Shown here in pieces: positions 1-5,981 of a DNA stretch of 5,981 nucleotides; position 1 is the stretch's first letter; each line of letters begins with the position of its first letter. The notes under the pieces were generated by a model. It was not told where the DNA came from and did no database searches. It was given only the letters and a program-made list of their open reading frames with translations. The DNA is from Gemmatimonadota bacterium (GTDB lineage: Bacteria; Gemmatimonadota; Gemmatimonadetes; Longimicrobiales; Gaopeijiaceae): assembly GCA_016209995.1 (NCBI GenBank), contig JACQVC010000407.1, positions 1 through 5,981 on the forward strand. Direction: 5' to 3'. The translations under genes and the position numbers were made by a program.

Positions 1-1537
1 CCTTGGTGTCGAGCAGCGGCGAGCGCATCTCGAGGCCGTGCGCCATGCTGCAGCGATCGGCCTTCACGAGGAGATCATCGAGCAGATACGTCCAGAAGTT
101 CAAGTAGAGCGTCCTCGCCAGAGGCGACAGGTGCGCCACTCGACCGAGCGGCTCGCGGAAGCTGGCGCTCCAATCCGTCGTCGCGCACCCCGCCCGCACC
201 TCCGGTCGCAGCAGCGTGTCGACCTGGTCCGCGAAGAACCCGATCCAGCGGAGCATCCGTTCGTCCATCGGCAGCGCCGCCGCGCGGAAGAATCGGCTGA
301 ACCGCCGGGACGCGCTGCGGTAGTTCGGGTTGTGCGGGAGCCGCCGGCCCAGCGCATCGCCCAGGCGCGCGAGCGCGCGCGGCATGCGCTCGGCGATGAT
401 GGCACCGTAGAACCTGAGGTAACCGCCGAACATCTCGTCACCGCCGTCGCCGTTCAGTGCCACCGTGACATGCTGGCGCGTGAGCTGCGAGACGAGATAC
501 GTGGGGATCGCGGACGAGTCACCGAATGGCTCGTCATATGCATTTACGAGACGATCAATCAGGTCGATCGACTGCGCTCCCACGATGAACTCGGTGTGCT
601 GGGCGCCGAAGCGGCCGGCCGCGAGTCGAGCGTAGGAGGTCTCGTCGTAGTGCGGATCATCGGCGTAGCCGATGCTGAACGTCCGCACGCGCTCGTCCGC
701 CAGCTCGCTCATGAGCCCTACGACGATCGTCGAGTCGATTCCACCTGACAGGAACGCACCCAGAGGCACATCGGCGACGAGCCGCCGCGAGACAGCCTCA
801 CGGACCAGCGACCGGAGCCGATCCTCCGCCTCCGGGATCGACAGCCGTCGCGGCGTGAAATCCAGGTCCCAGTAGCTCCACTCGCGGACTGACCCGTCCG
901 CCTCGACGGCCAGACAGCTGGCCGGCGGCAGCGCCCGAATGGTCTTATAGAACGTGCGAGGCGTCGGCACGTAGCCGTACACCAGGTACAGGGGCACGGC
1001 CTGCGGATCGAGCGCATCGTCCAGCGCCGCATCAGCCAGCAGCGCCTTGATCTCGGATGCGAAGAGAAGCCGGCGACCGTCCCGGTACAGAAATAGTGGC
1101 TTCTTTCCGGGACGGTCGCGTGCCAGCAGGAGGCGGCGCCGCCGTTCGTCCCAGACCGCGAACGCGAACATCCCGTCCAGGTGCTCGGCCACGCGGTCGC
1201 CCCACTGCTCGTAGCCGTGCACAATGGCCTCCGTGTCGCTCCGCGTGCGGAAGCGGTGGCCGGCCGCCTCCAGCTCTTTGCGCACCTCGGGAAAGTTGTA
1301 GATCTCCCCGTTGAAGACCACCTGCACCGTGCCGTCTTCGTTCGCCATCGGCTGGTCGCCCGTGGCCAGATCGATAATGCTCAGACGCGAGTGCCCCAGC
1401 GCGCAGCGGCACGATGGGGCGAGATACGTCGAGCGGCGGTCCGGCCCGCGATGACGGAGCGTTTCCGCCATCGTAAGGGCCGCAAGCTCCGACGCCGGTT
1501 CGTCGCGAAATGTCACGATTCCGGTGATGCCACACAC
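1..1537 (-). CDS. asnB: AsnB-family glutamine-dependent amidotransferase (asparagine synthase-like), C-terminus beyond the window
   Basis: The 512 visible codons give a two-domain asparagine synthase (glutamine-hydrolysing). The N-terminal class II glutaminase domain runs to about residue 200: it starts M-C-G-I-T-G, with Cys2 as the nucleophile exposed after removal of Met, followed by RHRGPD (28-33), RLSIIDL (51-57), NGEIYN (76-81) and SDTE (100-103). The synthetase domain has the ATP pyrophosphatase loop FLSGGIDS (262-269), NGDGGDEMFGGY (362-373) and DDLLVKADRCSMAHGLEMRS (487-506). All the usual active-site motifs are present. Known family chemistry is ammonia release from glutamine, channelling to the second site and amidation of an adenylated carboxylate. 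The GTG at 1537-1535 is the start because it places Cys directly after Met; it lies 1 bp after the preceding gene's stop. Roughly the last 100-150 residues are outside the window. Odd point: the usual DRFG/DHLG motif reads DRPGKKPL (141-148). In a glycan operon it may amidate a sugar acid rather than aspartate. The family is secure; the substrate is not, so the symbol is a family label. Confidence 0.95.
   Translation of the reverse strand, partial: MCGITGIVTFRDEPASELAALTMAETLRHRGPDRRSTYLAPSCRCALGHSRLSIIDLATGDQPMANEDGTVQVVFNGEIYNFPEVRKELEAAGHRFRTRSDTEAIVHGYEQWGDRVAEHLDGMFAFAVWDERRRRLLLARDRPGKKPLFLYRDGRRLLFASEIKALLADAALDDALDPQAVPLYLVYGYVPTPRTFYKTIRALPPASCLAVEADGSVREWSYWDLDFTPRRLSIPEAEDRLRSLVREAVSRRLVADVPLGAFLSGGIDSTIVVGLMSELADERVRTFSIGYADDPHYDETSYARLAAGRFGAQHTEFIVGAQSIDLIDRLVNAYDEPFGDSSAIPTYLVSQLTRQHVTVALNGDGGDEMFGGYLRFYGAIIAERMPRALARLGDALGRRLPHNPNYRSASRRFSRFFRAAALPMDERMLRWIGFFADQVDTLLRPEVRAGCATTDWSASFREPLGRVAHLSPLARTLYLNFWTYLLDDLLVKADRCSMAHGLEMRSPLLDTK
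1073..1119. repeat. Perfect 13-bp inverted repeat with 21-nt loop inside the AsnB gene
   Basis: The left arm 1073-1085 (GCGACCGTCCCGG) is the exact reverse complement of the right arm 1107-1119 (CCGGGACGGTCGC), separated by 1086-1106. The arms encode parts of ARDRPGK and YRDGRR in the glutaminase domain. In mRNA this would be a strong GC-rich stem. There is no downstream U-tract and it lies mid-gene, so a terminator role is unlikely. Confidence 0.85.
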
Positions 1538-1541
1538 GTCA
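1535..1541 (-). other. TGA-C-GTG junction fixing the AsnB start
   Basis: The 369-residue GT4 ends TGA (1541-1539), one base C follows, and GTG (1537-1535) opens the AsnB-like gene. The stretch upstream has GGATGG about six bases before the GTG, a weak ribosome-binding candidate. A second, out-of-frame GTG at 1535-1533 can mislead gene callers into a wrong frame; the Met-Cys-Gly-Ile start settles the correct one. Confidence 0.8.
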
Positions 1542-2648
1542 GGCCATCCCGTTTGCGCGTGGACGGCGGGGAGTGACTCGCTGACGCTTGACCCGCTCGA
1601 TCTCCCTCGCCAGAATCTCTGCCCCAACCTCCAGCGAGTAACGCTCCTCGACGAGCGCGCGACCGCGCGCACCCATCTCGCGCCGCAGCCTCTCATTCGT
1701 GAGGAGCGTGCTCACATGCTGCTCCCATTCTTCGGGCGTGCAGGCGAGGAACCCCGTCTCGCCGGGGATCACCATATCTTGCAGGACCCCCACGGGTGAC
1801 GCCACCACCGGCACACCCGAAGCCAGGAACAGGAGCGCTTTCAGGCCGCACTTGCCGCGGCTCCATTCATCGTCTGGCAACGGATAGATGCCGACTGTCG
1901 CCTCGCGGAAGTAGCGCGCGTCATCCTCGAGGCGCCACACGGCGCCTTCCACGTCGAGCGCGCCCATTCGCGAGCGAGCGCTCTGGCTGACGACCTTCAC
2001 GCGAGCACGGGTCAACGCGCACACCCGTCGCAGCGGCTCGGTGATCGCGTCGATGTACCGCTCGGTCGAATGGCTGCCCACCCAGACGATCGCAGGACGT
2101 GACGGTGGCGACGGCGCCGGTTGGAAGACCGCGGTTTCCACAACCGTCGGCAGGACAACCGCGGCAGCCCCGTGGGATTCGCAGAACCGTGCCAGGAATC
2201 GATTGCCAGCCAGCACGCTGGCCGCTTTGTGGCACAGCGCGATCGTTTCCTCTCTGGCATTACGGAGCACCCGCGTTACTCGACGACCCCCGATCGCCGG
2301 CAGGTAGATCGCGTCATCGAAATCGTACAGATACGGCACACCGCCGGCCGTCAGCCTGCGAACCAGTACGCCGTTCACATACGGTGCGATCTCCCGGTGC
2401 ACGATCGCGGCATCGTAGTCCTGCAAGCGGCCCAGGTCGCGCGACCTGCGGCGGTAGCCGCGTAGTGTCGCCGCCGTAGCCGCTACGACCCGGCTGCTCC
2501 ATACGCTCGCCGATTCCTCTTGGGTGAAGAAGCTGGTCAGCTCCAGGGCGATCCCCCGGTGAGCCAGCGGCTCGACGTACTGAGCGACGCGGAAGCGGAC
2601 GCTCGCCACCGCCGGCGAGTGAGGGACGAGGGCAAGGACGCGGGTCAC
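1539..2648 (-). CDS. GT4-type glycosyltransferase (369 aa)
   Basis: This is a cytoplasmic GT-B fold glycosyltransferase, probably adding a sugar from an activated donor to a growing surface glycan. The N-terminal half opens with a Rossmann beta strand (MTRVLALVPHSP), then SVRFRVAQYVEPL (16-28) and VHREIAPY (83-90), and carries YDFDDAIYLP (108-117). These are recurrent in one GT4 subgroup. The C-terminal donor-binding half begins near residue 186 (AIVWVGSHST) and has YPLPDDEWSRGKCGLKALLF (255-274), then SGVPVVASPVG (277-287) and IPGETGF (294-300). Length is normal and no frameshift is seen. The GTG start at 2648 overlaps the previous stop (GTGA), with no strong Shine-Dalgarno sequence, so translational coupling is likely. 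Donor, linkage and acceptor cannot be read from sequence. No signal peptide or membrane helix is evident. The family call is firm; its membership in a polysaccharide pathway is inferred from the neighbours. Confidence 0.93.
   Translation of the reverse strand: MTRVLALVPHSPAVASVRFRVAQYVEPLAHRGIALELTSFFTQEESASVWSSRVVAATAATLRGYRRRSRDLGRLQDYDAAIVHREIAPYVNGVLVRRLTAGGVPYLYDFDDAIYLPAIGGRRVTRVLRNAREETIALCHKAASVLAGNRFLARFCESHGAAAVVLPTVVETAVFQPAPSPPSRPAIVWVGSHSTERYIDAITEPLRRVCALTRARVKVVSQSARSRMGALDVEGAVWRLEDDARYFREATVGIYPLPDDEWSRGKCGLKALLFLASGVPVVASPVGVLQDMVIPGETGFLACTPEEWEQHVSTLLTNERLRREMGARGRALVEERYSLEVGAEILAREIERVKRQRVTPRRPRANGMA
2645..2648 (-). other. GTGA stop-start overlap between the two complete GT4 genes
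   Basis: The four bases GTGA contain the GTG start of the 369-residue GT4 and the TGA stop of the 419-residue GT4, the classical arrangement for translational coupling by reinitiation. No clear Shine-Dalgarno sequence precedes the GTG, which fits dependence on the upstream ribosome. Confidence 0.8.
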
Positions 2649-3904
2649 GGGTGTCTCGAGGAGCGGTTCCGCCGTTCCGCCAGCCGCTCGTACGTCCGCT
2701 CATAGGCGTCCACGGCGGCTTCCAGCGCGAACACCTGCTCCGCCAACCGGCGCGCCGTCCGACCCATCGTGGGTAGGTCGGACTCCAGCAACCGACGGGC
2801 TCCTTCGAGCAGAGACGCATCATCGAGATCGGCCAGCACAACCCCCGCCCCGGCTTCCGCCACCAGCTCGCCCGTGTCACCGACGCCCGCGTTCAGGACG
2901 ACCGGCAGGCCCATCGCCAGAAACTCACTCAGCTTGATCGCGCTCGAGGCCGCCTTCGAGGGCAGCGGCGCGACGAAAACGATGCCCGCATCGGCCAGAG
3001 AGAGCCAGCGGGGAATCTCCTCGTGCTTCACGGCCCGCACCACCACGTCGTGCGGGGCCACACCGCGGGTGTTCGCCGCAGCGTGGATGGGGCCTTCCGG
3101 ACCCCGCGTGAGCACGAGCAAGCGAGCATCCCTTCTCAGCGTGCGTAGCGCCTTGAAGAAGCGGATCATGGGGTCGAGCAGGTACCAGGTTCCCAGCGAG
3201 CCGCTGTAGACGAGCACGAACCGGCCGGCCAGTCCCGCCTTTCGCGCCAGCCATTCCGAGCTGGCATCACGGCTACTGCCGGCATCGCGGGCTCTGGGCG
3301 CGAAGGCTACGAGGTCCACGGCCGTGCGGGCCAGTACGAGCTCGCCCTGGACCGGGAAACGTTCCGGAGTCGCCTGGATACGACGGATCCCCGCGCGGCT
3401 CGACACCAGGACCGCATCCGCTCCCCGGAAGAGCGCGCGTTCGGCACGTGCCGCCGTCCGAACCAGCCAGCTCCGCGGGCTCCACAGGCCGCCGTCCACG
3501 CGTTCGTCCACCCAGAAACCCCGCATCTCGAACACGAACGGCGTGCCGGTCATGCGCTTCGCGGCCAGGGCCATGAGGCCGCCCACGTAGCTCCGGCCAT
3601 GCACGAAGTCGAACCTGCCAGCGCGCGCACGCAAGCACGTGCTTACGCAGCCAACGGCCAAATCCCAGGCCGTAGCCGGCACGCTCGGACTCTTGTGGTA
3701 GCGGTACTGCATCCAGGCGATACCATCTGCGGCCAGCTCGCGCCGCAGCTCGGGAGCGCCACCGCGACGCAAATCCTGCGGCTTCTCGAATGTGAGCAGC
3801 TCGACGACGTGCCCGCGACGGGCCAGCGCGCGAAAGTAAGGGATGACCTGCGAGCGGCCCAGCGGCTCGAGCAGTCCATCGTAGGACACAAAGAGTATAC
3901 GCAT
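2645..3904 (-). CDS. GT4-type glycosyltransferase, exopolysaccharide-cluster type (419 aa)
   Basis: This is a GT-B glycosyltransferase. The N-terminus MRILFVSYDG is followed by EPLGRSQVIPYF (13-24), a signature of GT4 enzymes from exopolysaccharide loci that often read DPLGQSQ. Further subgroup marks are YHKSPSVPATAWDL (69-82), RSYVGGL (104-110) and FEMRGFWVDERVDGGLW (125-141). The C-terminal half has VYSGSLGTWYLLDPM (232-246) and IKLSEFLAMGLPVV (323-336), the donor-binding helix region, then NAGVGDTGEL (338-347). The start is the ATG at 3904-3902, where homologues typically begin. The frame stays open upstream to 3991, but that extension (residues like GRGRAPGDHERSR) is the antisense-like shadow of the previous gene's tail. 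A GTG at 3913-3911, three codons upstream, is a possible alternative start. The gap to the preceding stop is 8 bp. Sugar specificity is unknown. It differs clearly in motif set from the other two GT4 proteins here, so it is not a recent duplicate. Confidence 0.94.
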   Translation of the reverse strand: MRILFVSYDGLLEPLGRSQVIPYFRALARRGHVVELLTFEKPQDLRRGGAPELRRELAADGIAWMQYRYHKSPSVPATAWDLAVGCVSTCLRARAGRFDFVHGRSYVGGLMALAAKRMTGTPFVFEMRGFWVDERVDGGLWSPRSWLVRTAARAERALFRGADAVLVSSRAGIRRIQATPERFPVQGELVLARTAVDLVAFAPRARDAGSSRDASSEWLARKAGLAGRFVLVYSGSLGTWYLLDPMIRFFKALRTLRRDARLLVLTRGPEGPIHAAANTRGVAPHDVVVRAVKHEEIPRWLSLADAGIVFVAPLPSKAASSAIKLSEFLAMGLPVVLNAGVGDTGELVAEAGAGVVLADLDDASLLEGARRLLESDLPTMGRTARRLAEQVFALEAAVDAYERTYERLAERRNRSSRHP

Positions 3905-3915
3905 TGCGCTCACTA
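3902..3915 (-). other. Gene junction TAG - 8 bp - ATG
   Basis: The membrane protein stops at TAG (3915-3913) and the next GT4 starts at ATG (3904-3902). The intervening bases TGAGCGCA carry only a weak ribosome-binding resemblance. A GTG overlapping the last base of the stop gives an alternative start three codons earlier, which would add only Met-Ser-Ala. There is no room for a promoter or terminator. Confidence 0.7.
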
Positions 3916-5229
3916 CCGGGCGTACGCCGGCATGACGATCCCCAGCAGCACGGCTGCGTTCGTGATCGCCAGGAGCCCGACCCCGGCCCACGCCAGCCGA
4001 TAGCGTTCGCCCAGCAGGGCGGAAGCGCCGCTCGCGAAGAGAAGCGCGAGCACGAGCATCGCCGGAAAGAGGTAGCGACCCTGCGGCTGCGGAAAGTTGA
4101 GGTTGTACTGAACGATGCTGGCCAGGAGAACGATCAGCGCAATGAAGATGACGATTGCCGCACGGCGCTGACTGGTGCTCACGTCACCGCGCCTCACCCG
4201 CAGGGCTAGACCGAGGGCGGCCGCGAGCGTGAAGCCGCCGAAGAGCCCATAAAGCTTGCCGAGATGCAGGTTCATGTGACCGAACACACCCCAGAACGAA
4301 TAGAACAGGGCCGGCAAGAACGTTCCGGCCCAGTATGCGACTCCAGGATCGTGAAGTCGTTGCGGGAACATCAACCGGTTCAGCTCGAGCCCGAACGGTT
4401 CCCCGTACTCGAGTTGATAACGGATCAGCACGGGTGACGCGACGATCGCCGCGACCATGAGAACGATGAGCGTATCCGCCGCGCGTCGTCGCACGGGCCC
4501 CGCGGTCATCCAGACGGCAGCGGCCGTCGTGACCAGGAACAGCAGCGTCATCTTGGTGGCGAGCCCCAGACCGATGAGCGCACCGAGCCACACCACGTCG
4601 CGACGCGATGCGTGCCCTCGCGTCACCATGGTCAAAGCGATCACGAGGACCGCCGCGGCCACTGCGTTCGCCAGCACGTCATTGGTCACCGAACTCATGA
4701 CGAAGGTGAACTGAGGCACCGTGGCCGCAAACCCCGCGGCCAGAACCGGAACGCTGCGGCTTCCGGGGTACGTGCGCACCGCCGCGACGTACGTAAGCAG
4801 CACGGCCAGCGCCCCGAGCGGCAGGAACGCCATTCGTAGAGTCCGCACGGACCGCTCCAGCTCTCCCCACGCGTAGCTCCCGTCCCGGTGGTCGTATACC
4901 GTGACCTCCGTCCCGCCTTTCTTGTTCGAGCGTGGGTTGCCTGGCGGCACCGCAGCGGTTTGATCGCCCCGTCCGGCCGCGCGCAGCACGACCGCGCCGG
5001 CCAGATAGTACAAAGGAGGTTGGTTCCCCTCGACCGGTACCTCGACGATCTCGGGCGGCCGCATCACCGGCAGACGGCCCTCGCGGGCGACGTGCGCCGC
5101 GTACATGAGATGAAAGGCTTCGTCAGGAGGCTCTGCCGCAGGGATCACCACCGCCCACGCGGCTCCGAGCACCAGGAACAACGTGACGCACGTCCCGGCC
5201 TCGCCCGCCTGCCAGCGAGCTATCGCCAC
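3913..5229 (-). CDS. Polytopic membrane protein, DUF2142 / GT-C glycosyltransferase-like (438 aa)
   Basis: This is an integral inner-membrane protein with about 10-12 predicted helices by hydrophobicity, for example near residues 13-31, 132-151, 159-179, 184-203, 213-242, 253-270, 299-317, 324-343, 357-374, 388-407 and 413-434. The first loop carries PPDEAFH (34-40), an acidic motif placed as in GT-C glycosyltransferases, then GNQPPLYY (68-75). Later come SSVTNDVLANA (179-189) and PQPQGRYLFP (380-389). This combination matches my memory of DUF2142 proteins, which sit in surface-polysaccharide clusters and resemble GT39/ArnT enzymes that use polyprenyl-phosphate sugars. The hydrophilic region at about 86-128 is probably periplasmic. 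The GTG start at 5229 has GGAG six bases upstream and overlaps the previous gene by 10 bp. The stop is TAG at 3915-3913. It could instead be a flippase-like or polymerase-like protein, but the PPDE and QGRY motifs favour the GT-C reading. The substrate is unknown. Confidence 0.82.
   Translation of the reverse strand: MAIARWQAGEAGTCVTLFLVLGAAWAVVIPAAEPPDEAFHLMYAAHVAREGRLPVMRPPEIVEVPVEGNQPPLYYLAGAVVLRAAGRGDQTAAVPPGNPRSNKKGGTEVTVYDHRDGSYAWGELERSVRTLRMAFLPLGALAVLLTYVAAVRTYPGSRSVPVLAAGFAATVPQFTFVMSSVTNDVLANAVAAAVLVIALTMVTRGHASRRDVVWLGALIGLGLATKMTLLFLVTTAAAVWMTAGPVRRRAADTLIVLMVAAIVASPVLIRYQLEYGEPFGLELNRLMFPQRLHDPGVAYWAGTFLPALFYSFWGVFGHMNLHLGKLYGLFGGFTLAAALGLALRVRRGDVSTSQRRAAIVIFIALIVLLASIVQYNLNFPQPQGRYLFPAMLVLALLFASGASALLGERYRLAWAGVGLLAITNAAVLLGIVMPAYAR
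5220..5229 (-). other. 10-bp coding overlap, GT4 stop and membrane-protein start
   Basis: The GTG start at 5229-5227 precedes the upstream gene's TAG at 5222-5220, in a different frame. Such overlaps usually mean ribosomes finishing the first gene reinitiate on the second, keeping the two products in ratio. The overlap is read directly; the coupling is inferred. Confidence 0.75.
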
Positions 5230-5981
5230 GGCCGGCTCCGCTCCAACCCGCTGACCTCATTCAGCCACACCGCCAGCTCACCTGCCAGCCGGTCGTAGCG
5301 AAAGCGCTCCGCCACCTCTCTCCTCGGGGCCGCAGCCGCGCGGCCGTCCCGCCGCTCCGCGATCGCGGTCGCGATCGCCTGCTGAATCGCCTCGACACTC
5401 CCATCCACCACGCGGCCATTTCCGGCCGCACGCAGCAGGGCGGCCGTTTCGCCGCCCGGTGGAACGATGCCCAGGATCGGTCGGCTCGCCGCCAGATACT
5501 CGAAGACCTTGCCCGGAATGCACCCTCGCAGGCGATCGTTGGCGGGATCCAGGATCACGACGAGGAGATCGGCGGATAACTGCCGGGCGATCGCCTCTTC
5601 GTGGCTCACGAATCCGGTGAAGTTCACTAGATCCTCCACGCCGTGCGACTGGGCCAGGGCTCGCGCCTGAGCGTCCGGGCGACCCACGATCTCGAGTCCG
5701 AGCCGCGCCCGATCGATGATCCCCTGCTCCGTGACCCTGGCCAGCGCCTGGAAAAGAGGCGAGGGATCCTGACTCTCCGTGTACATCGTTCCCACGTAGA
5801 CCAGTCGGAAGCGATCCGGATCGGGTTGCACCGCGGCGAACACGAACTCGCCCGGCTCGTACCCGTTCGGCAGCACACGGAACTTCTTCGCCGGCTGATC
5901 CGGAAATTGATCCATCAGCTCGCGCCGCCAGTCTTCCGTCACGGTCACGACCAGATCCGCGCGTGCGACGATGCGCCGCTC
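5220..5981 (-). CDS. GT4-type glycosyltransferase, N-terminus beyond the window (253 residues visible)
   Basis: Only the C-terminal part of this GT-B glycosyltransferase is visible. The frame is open to the right edge, where it starts ERRIVARADLVVTVTEDW, the end of the N-terminal Rossmann domain (helix plus the ADxVVTVTE strand). A GTG at 5948 is internal and should not be taken as the start. The interdomain VLPNGYEPGEF (36-46) follows, as in many GT4 enzymes. The donor-binding domain has FRLVYVGTMY (58-67), LEIVGRPD (96-103), FTGFVSHEEA (121-130) and IPGKVFEYLAASRPIL (155-170). The glycines and the acidic residue of PGKVFEYLA are the expected donor contacts. The protein ends RSRPWR with TAG at 5222-5220. 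About 150 N-terminal residues are missing to the right, going by typical GT4 length. It is the first visible gene of the operon and probably acts on the same glycan as the two downstream GT4 enzymes; donor and acceptor are undetermined. Confidence 0.92.
   Translation of the reverse strand, partial: ERRIVARADLVVTVTEDWRRELMDQFPDQPAKKFRVLPNGYEPGEFVFAAVQPDPDRFRLVYVGTMYTESQDPSPLFQALARVTEQGIIDRARLGLEIVGRPDAQARALAQSHGVEDLVNFTGFVSHEEAIARQLSADLLVVILDPANDRLRGCIPGKVFEYLAASRPILGIVPPGGETAALLRAAGNGRVVDGSVEAIQQAIATAIAERRDGRAAAAPRREVAERFRYDRLAGELAVWLNEVSGLERSRPWR
5236..5239 (-). promoter_or_regulatory. Shine-Dalgarno GGAG for the DUF2142-like gene
   Basis: On the minus strand GGAG is followed by six bases (CCGGCC) and then the GTG start at 5229-5227. 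It lies inside the coding sequence of the upstream glycosyltransferase. This spacing supports the GTG start over any later codon; the next in-frame Met is residue 42, which would remove the first helix and PPDE. Confidence 0.6.

Noticed and set aside
364..390. GC-rich alternating run (GCGCGCGAGCGCGCGCGG) resembling a structured or Z-DNA element
   Set aside because: It is explained by Arg/Ala/Leu codons in the AsnB-like protein (MPRALARLG). There is no other sign of function.
38..748. 236-codon open frame on the plus strand
   Set aside because: It is antisense to the synthetase domain of the AsnB-like gene, which has full family motifs. The translation is Arg/Glu/Ala-rich with no recognisable domain, typical of an antisense shadow in GC-rich DNA.
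1073..1119. The 13-bp inverted repeat as an intrinsic terminator
   Set aside because: It lies in the middle of an intact open reading frame and lacks a following T-tract on either strand.
3905..3991. 29-codon N-terminal extension of the 419-residue GT4
   Set aside because: It overlaps the C-terminus of the membrane protein, has low-complexity Arg/Gly composition, and the family N-terminus MRILFVSYDG begins at the ATG at 3904.
5359..5594. Three copies of the palindrome GCGATCGC (5359-5366, 5371-5378, 5587-5594), the HIP1 repeat of cyanobacteria
   Set aside because: All are in coding sequence and are explained by Ala-Ile-Ala or Ala-Ile-Arg codons in GC-rich DNA. They are confined to one gene, with no wider iteration in the window.
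1..5981. CRISPR array, insertion sequence, tRNA/rRNA gene or phage element
   Set aside because: The window is almost entirely filled by five co-directional genes with only nine intergenic bases. No regularly spaced repeats, transposase motifs or tRNA-like segments were seen.

Overview
The window is part of a GC-rich bacterial polysaccharide (exopolysaccharide, capsule or O-antigen type) biosynthesis locus. By eye about two thirds of bases are G or C, with a strong G/C preference at codon third positions. Three of the four visible start codons are GTG. This suggests a high-GC bacterium, but nothing here fixes the phylum: there is no rRNA, tRNA or lineage-specific marker.

All five genes are on the minus strand, so the locus reads from right to left. 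In transcription order they are: (1) a GT4-type glycosyltransferase whose N-terminus lies beyond the right edge (5220-5981); (2) a 438-residue polytopic membrane protein resembling DUF2142/GT-C proteins (3913-5229); (3) a complete GT4 glycosyltransferase of 419 residues (2645-3904); (4) a second complete GT4 glycosyltransferase of 369 residues (1539-2648); (5) a glutamine-dependent asparagine synthase-like amidotransferase whose C-terminus lies beyond the left edge (1-1537). The last gene is easy to miss because it has no stop codon inside the window and starts with GTG.

The four junctions are a 10-bp overlap, an 8-bp gap, a 4-bp GTGA overlap and a 1-bp gap. Intergenic DNA totals nine bases, so there is no room for a promoter or terminator between genes. 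The set most likely forms one translationally coupled operon. No stretch over 300 bases lacks a gene, and I see no RNA gene, mobile element or CRISPR array.

A likely division of labour is inferred rather than shown: the three cytoplasmic GT4 enzymes add sugars to a lipid-linked or nucleotide-sugar-derived glycan. The membrane protein acts on the membrane side of assembly, and the AsnB-like enzyme either makes asparagine or amidates a carboxylate in the glycan or its precursor. AsnB-family genes are common passengers of surface-polysaccharide clusters. I do not see a clearly new system. The most unusual local features are a perfect 13-bp inverted repeat inside the AsnB gene that coincides with a Phe/Leu-to-Pro change in a conserved motif, and the presence of the amidotransferase in this glycan operon.
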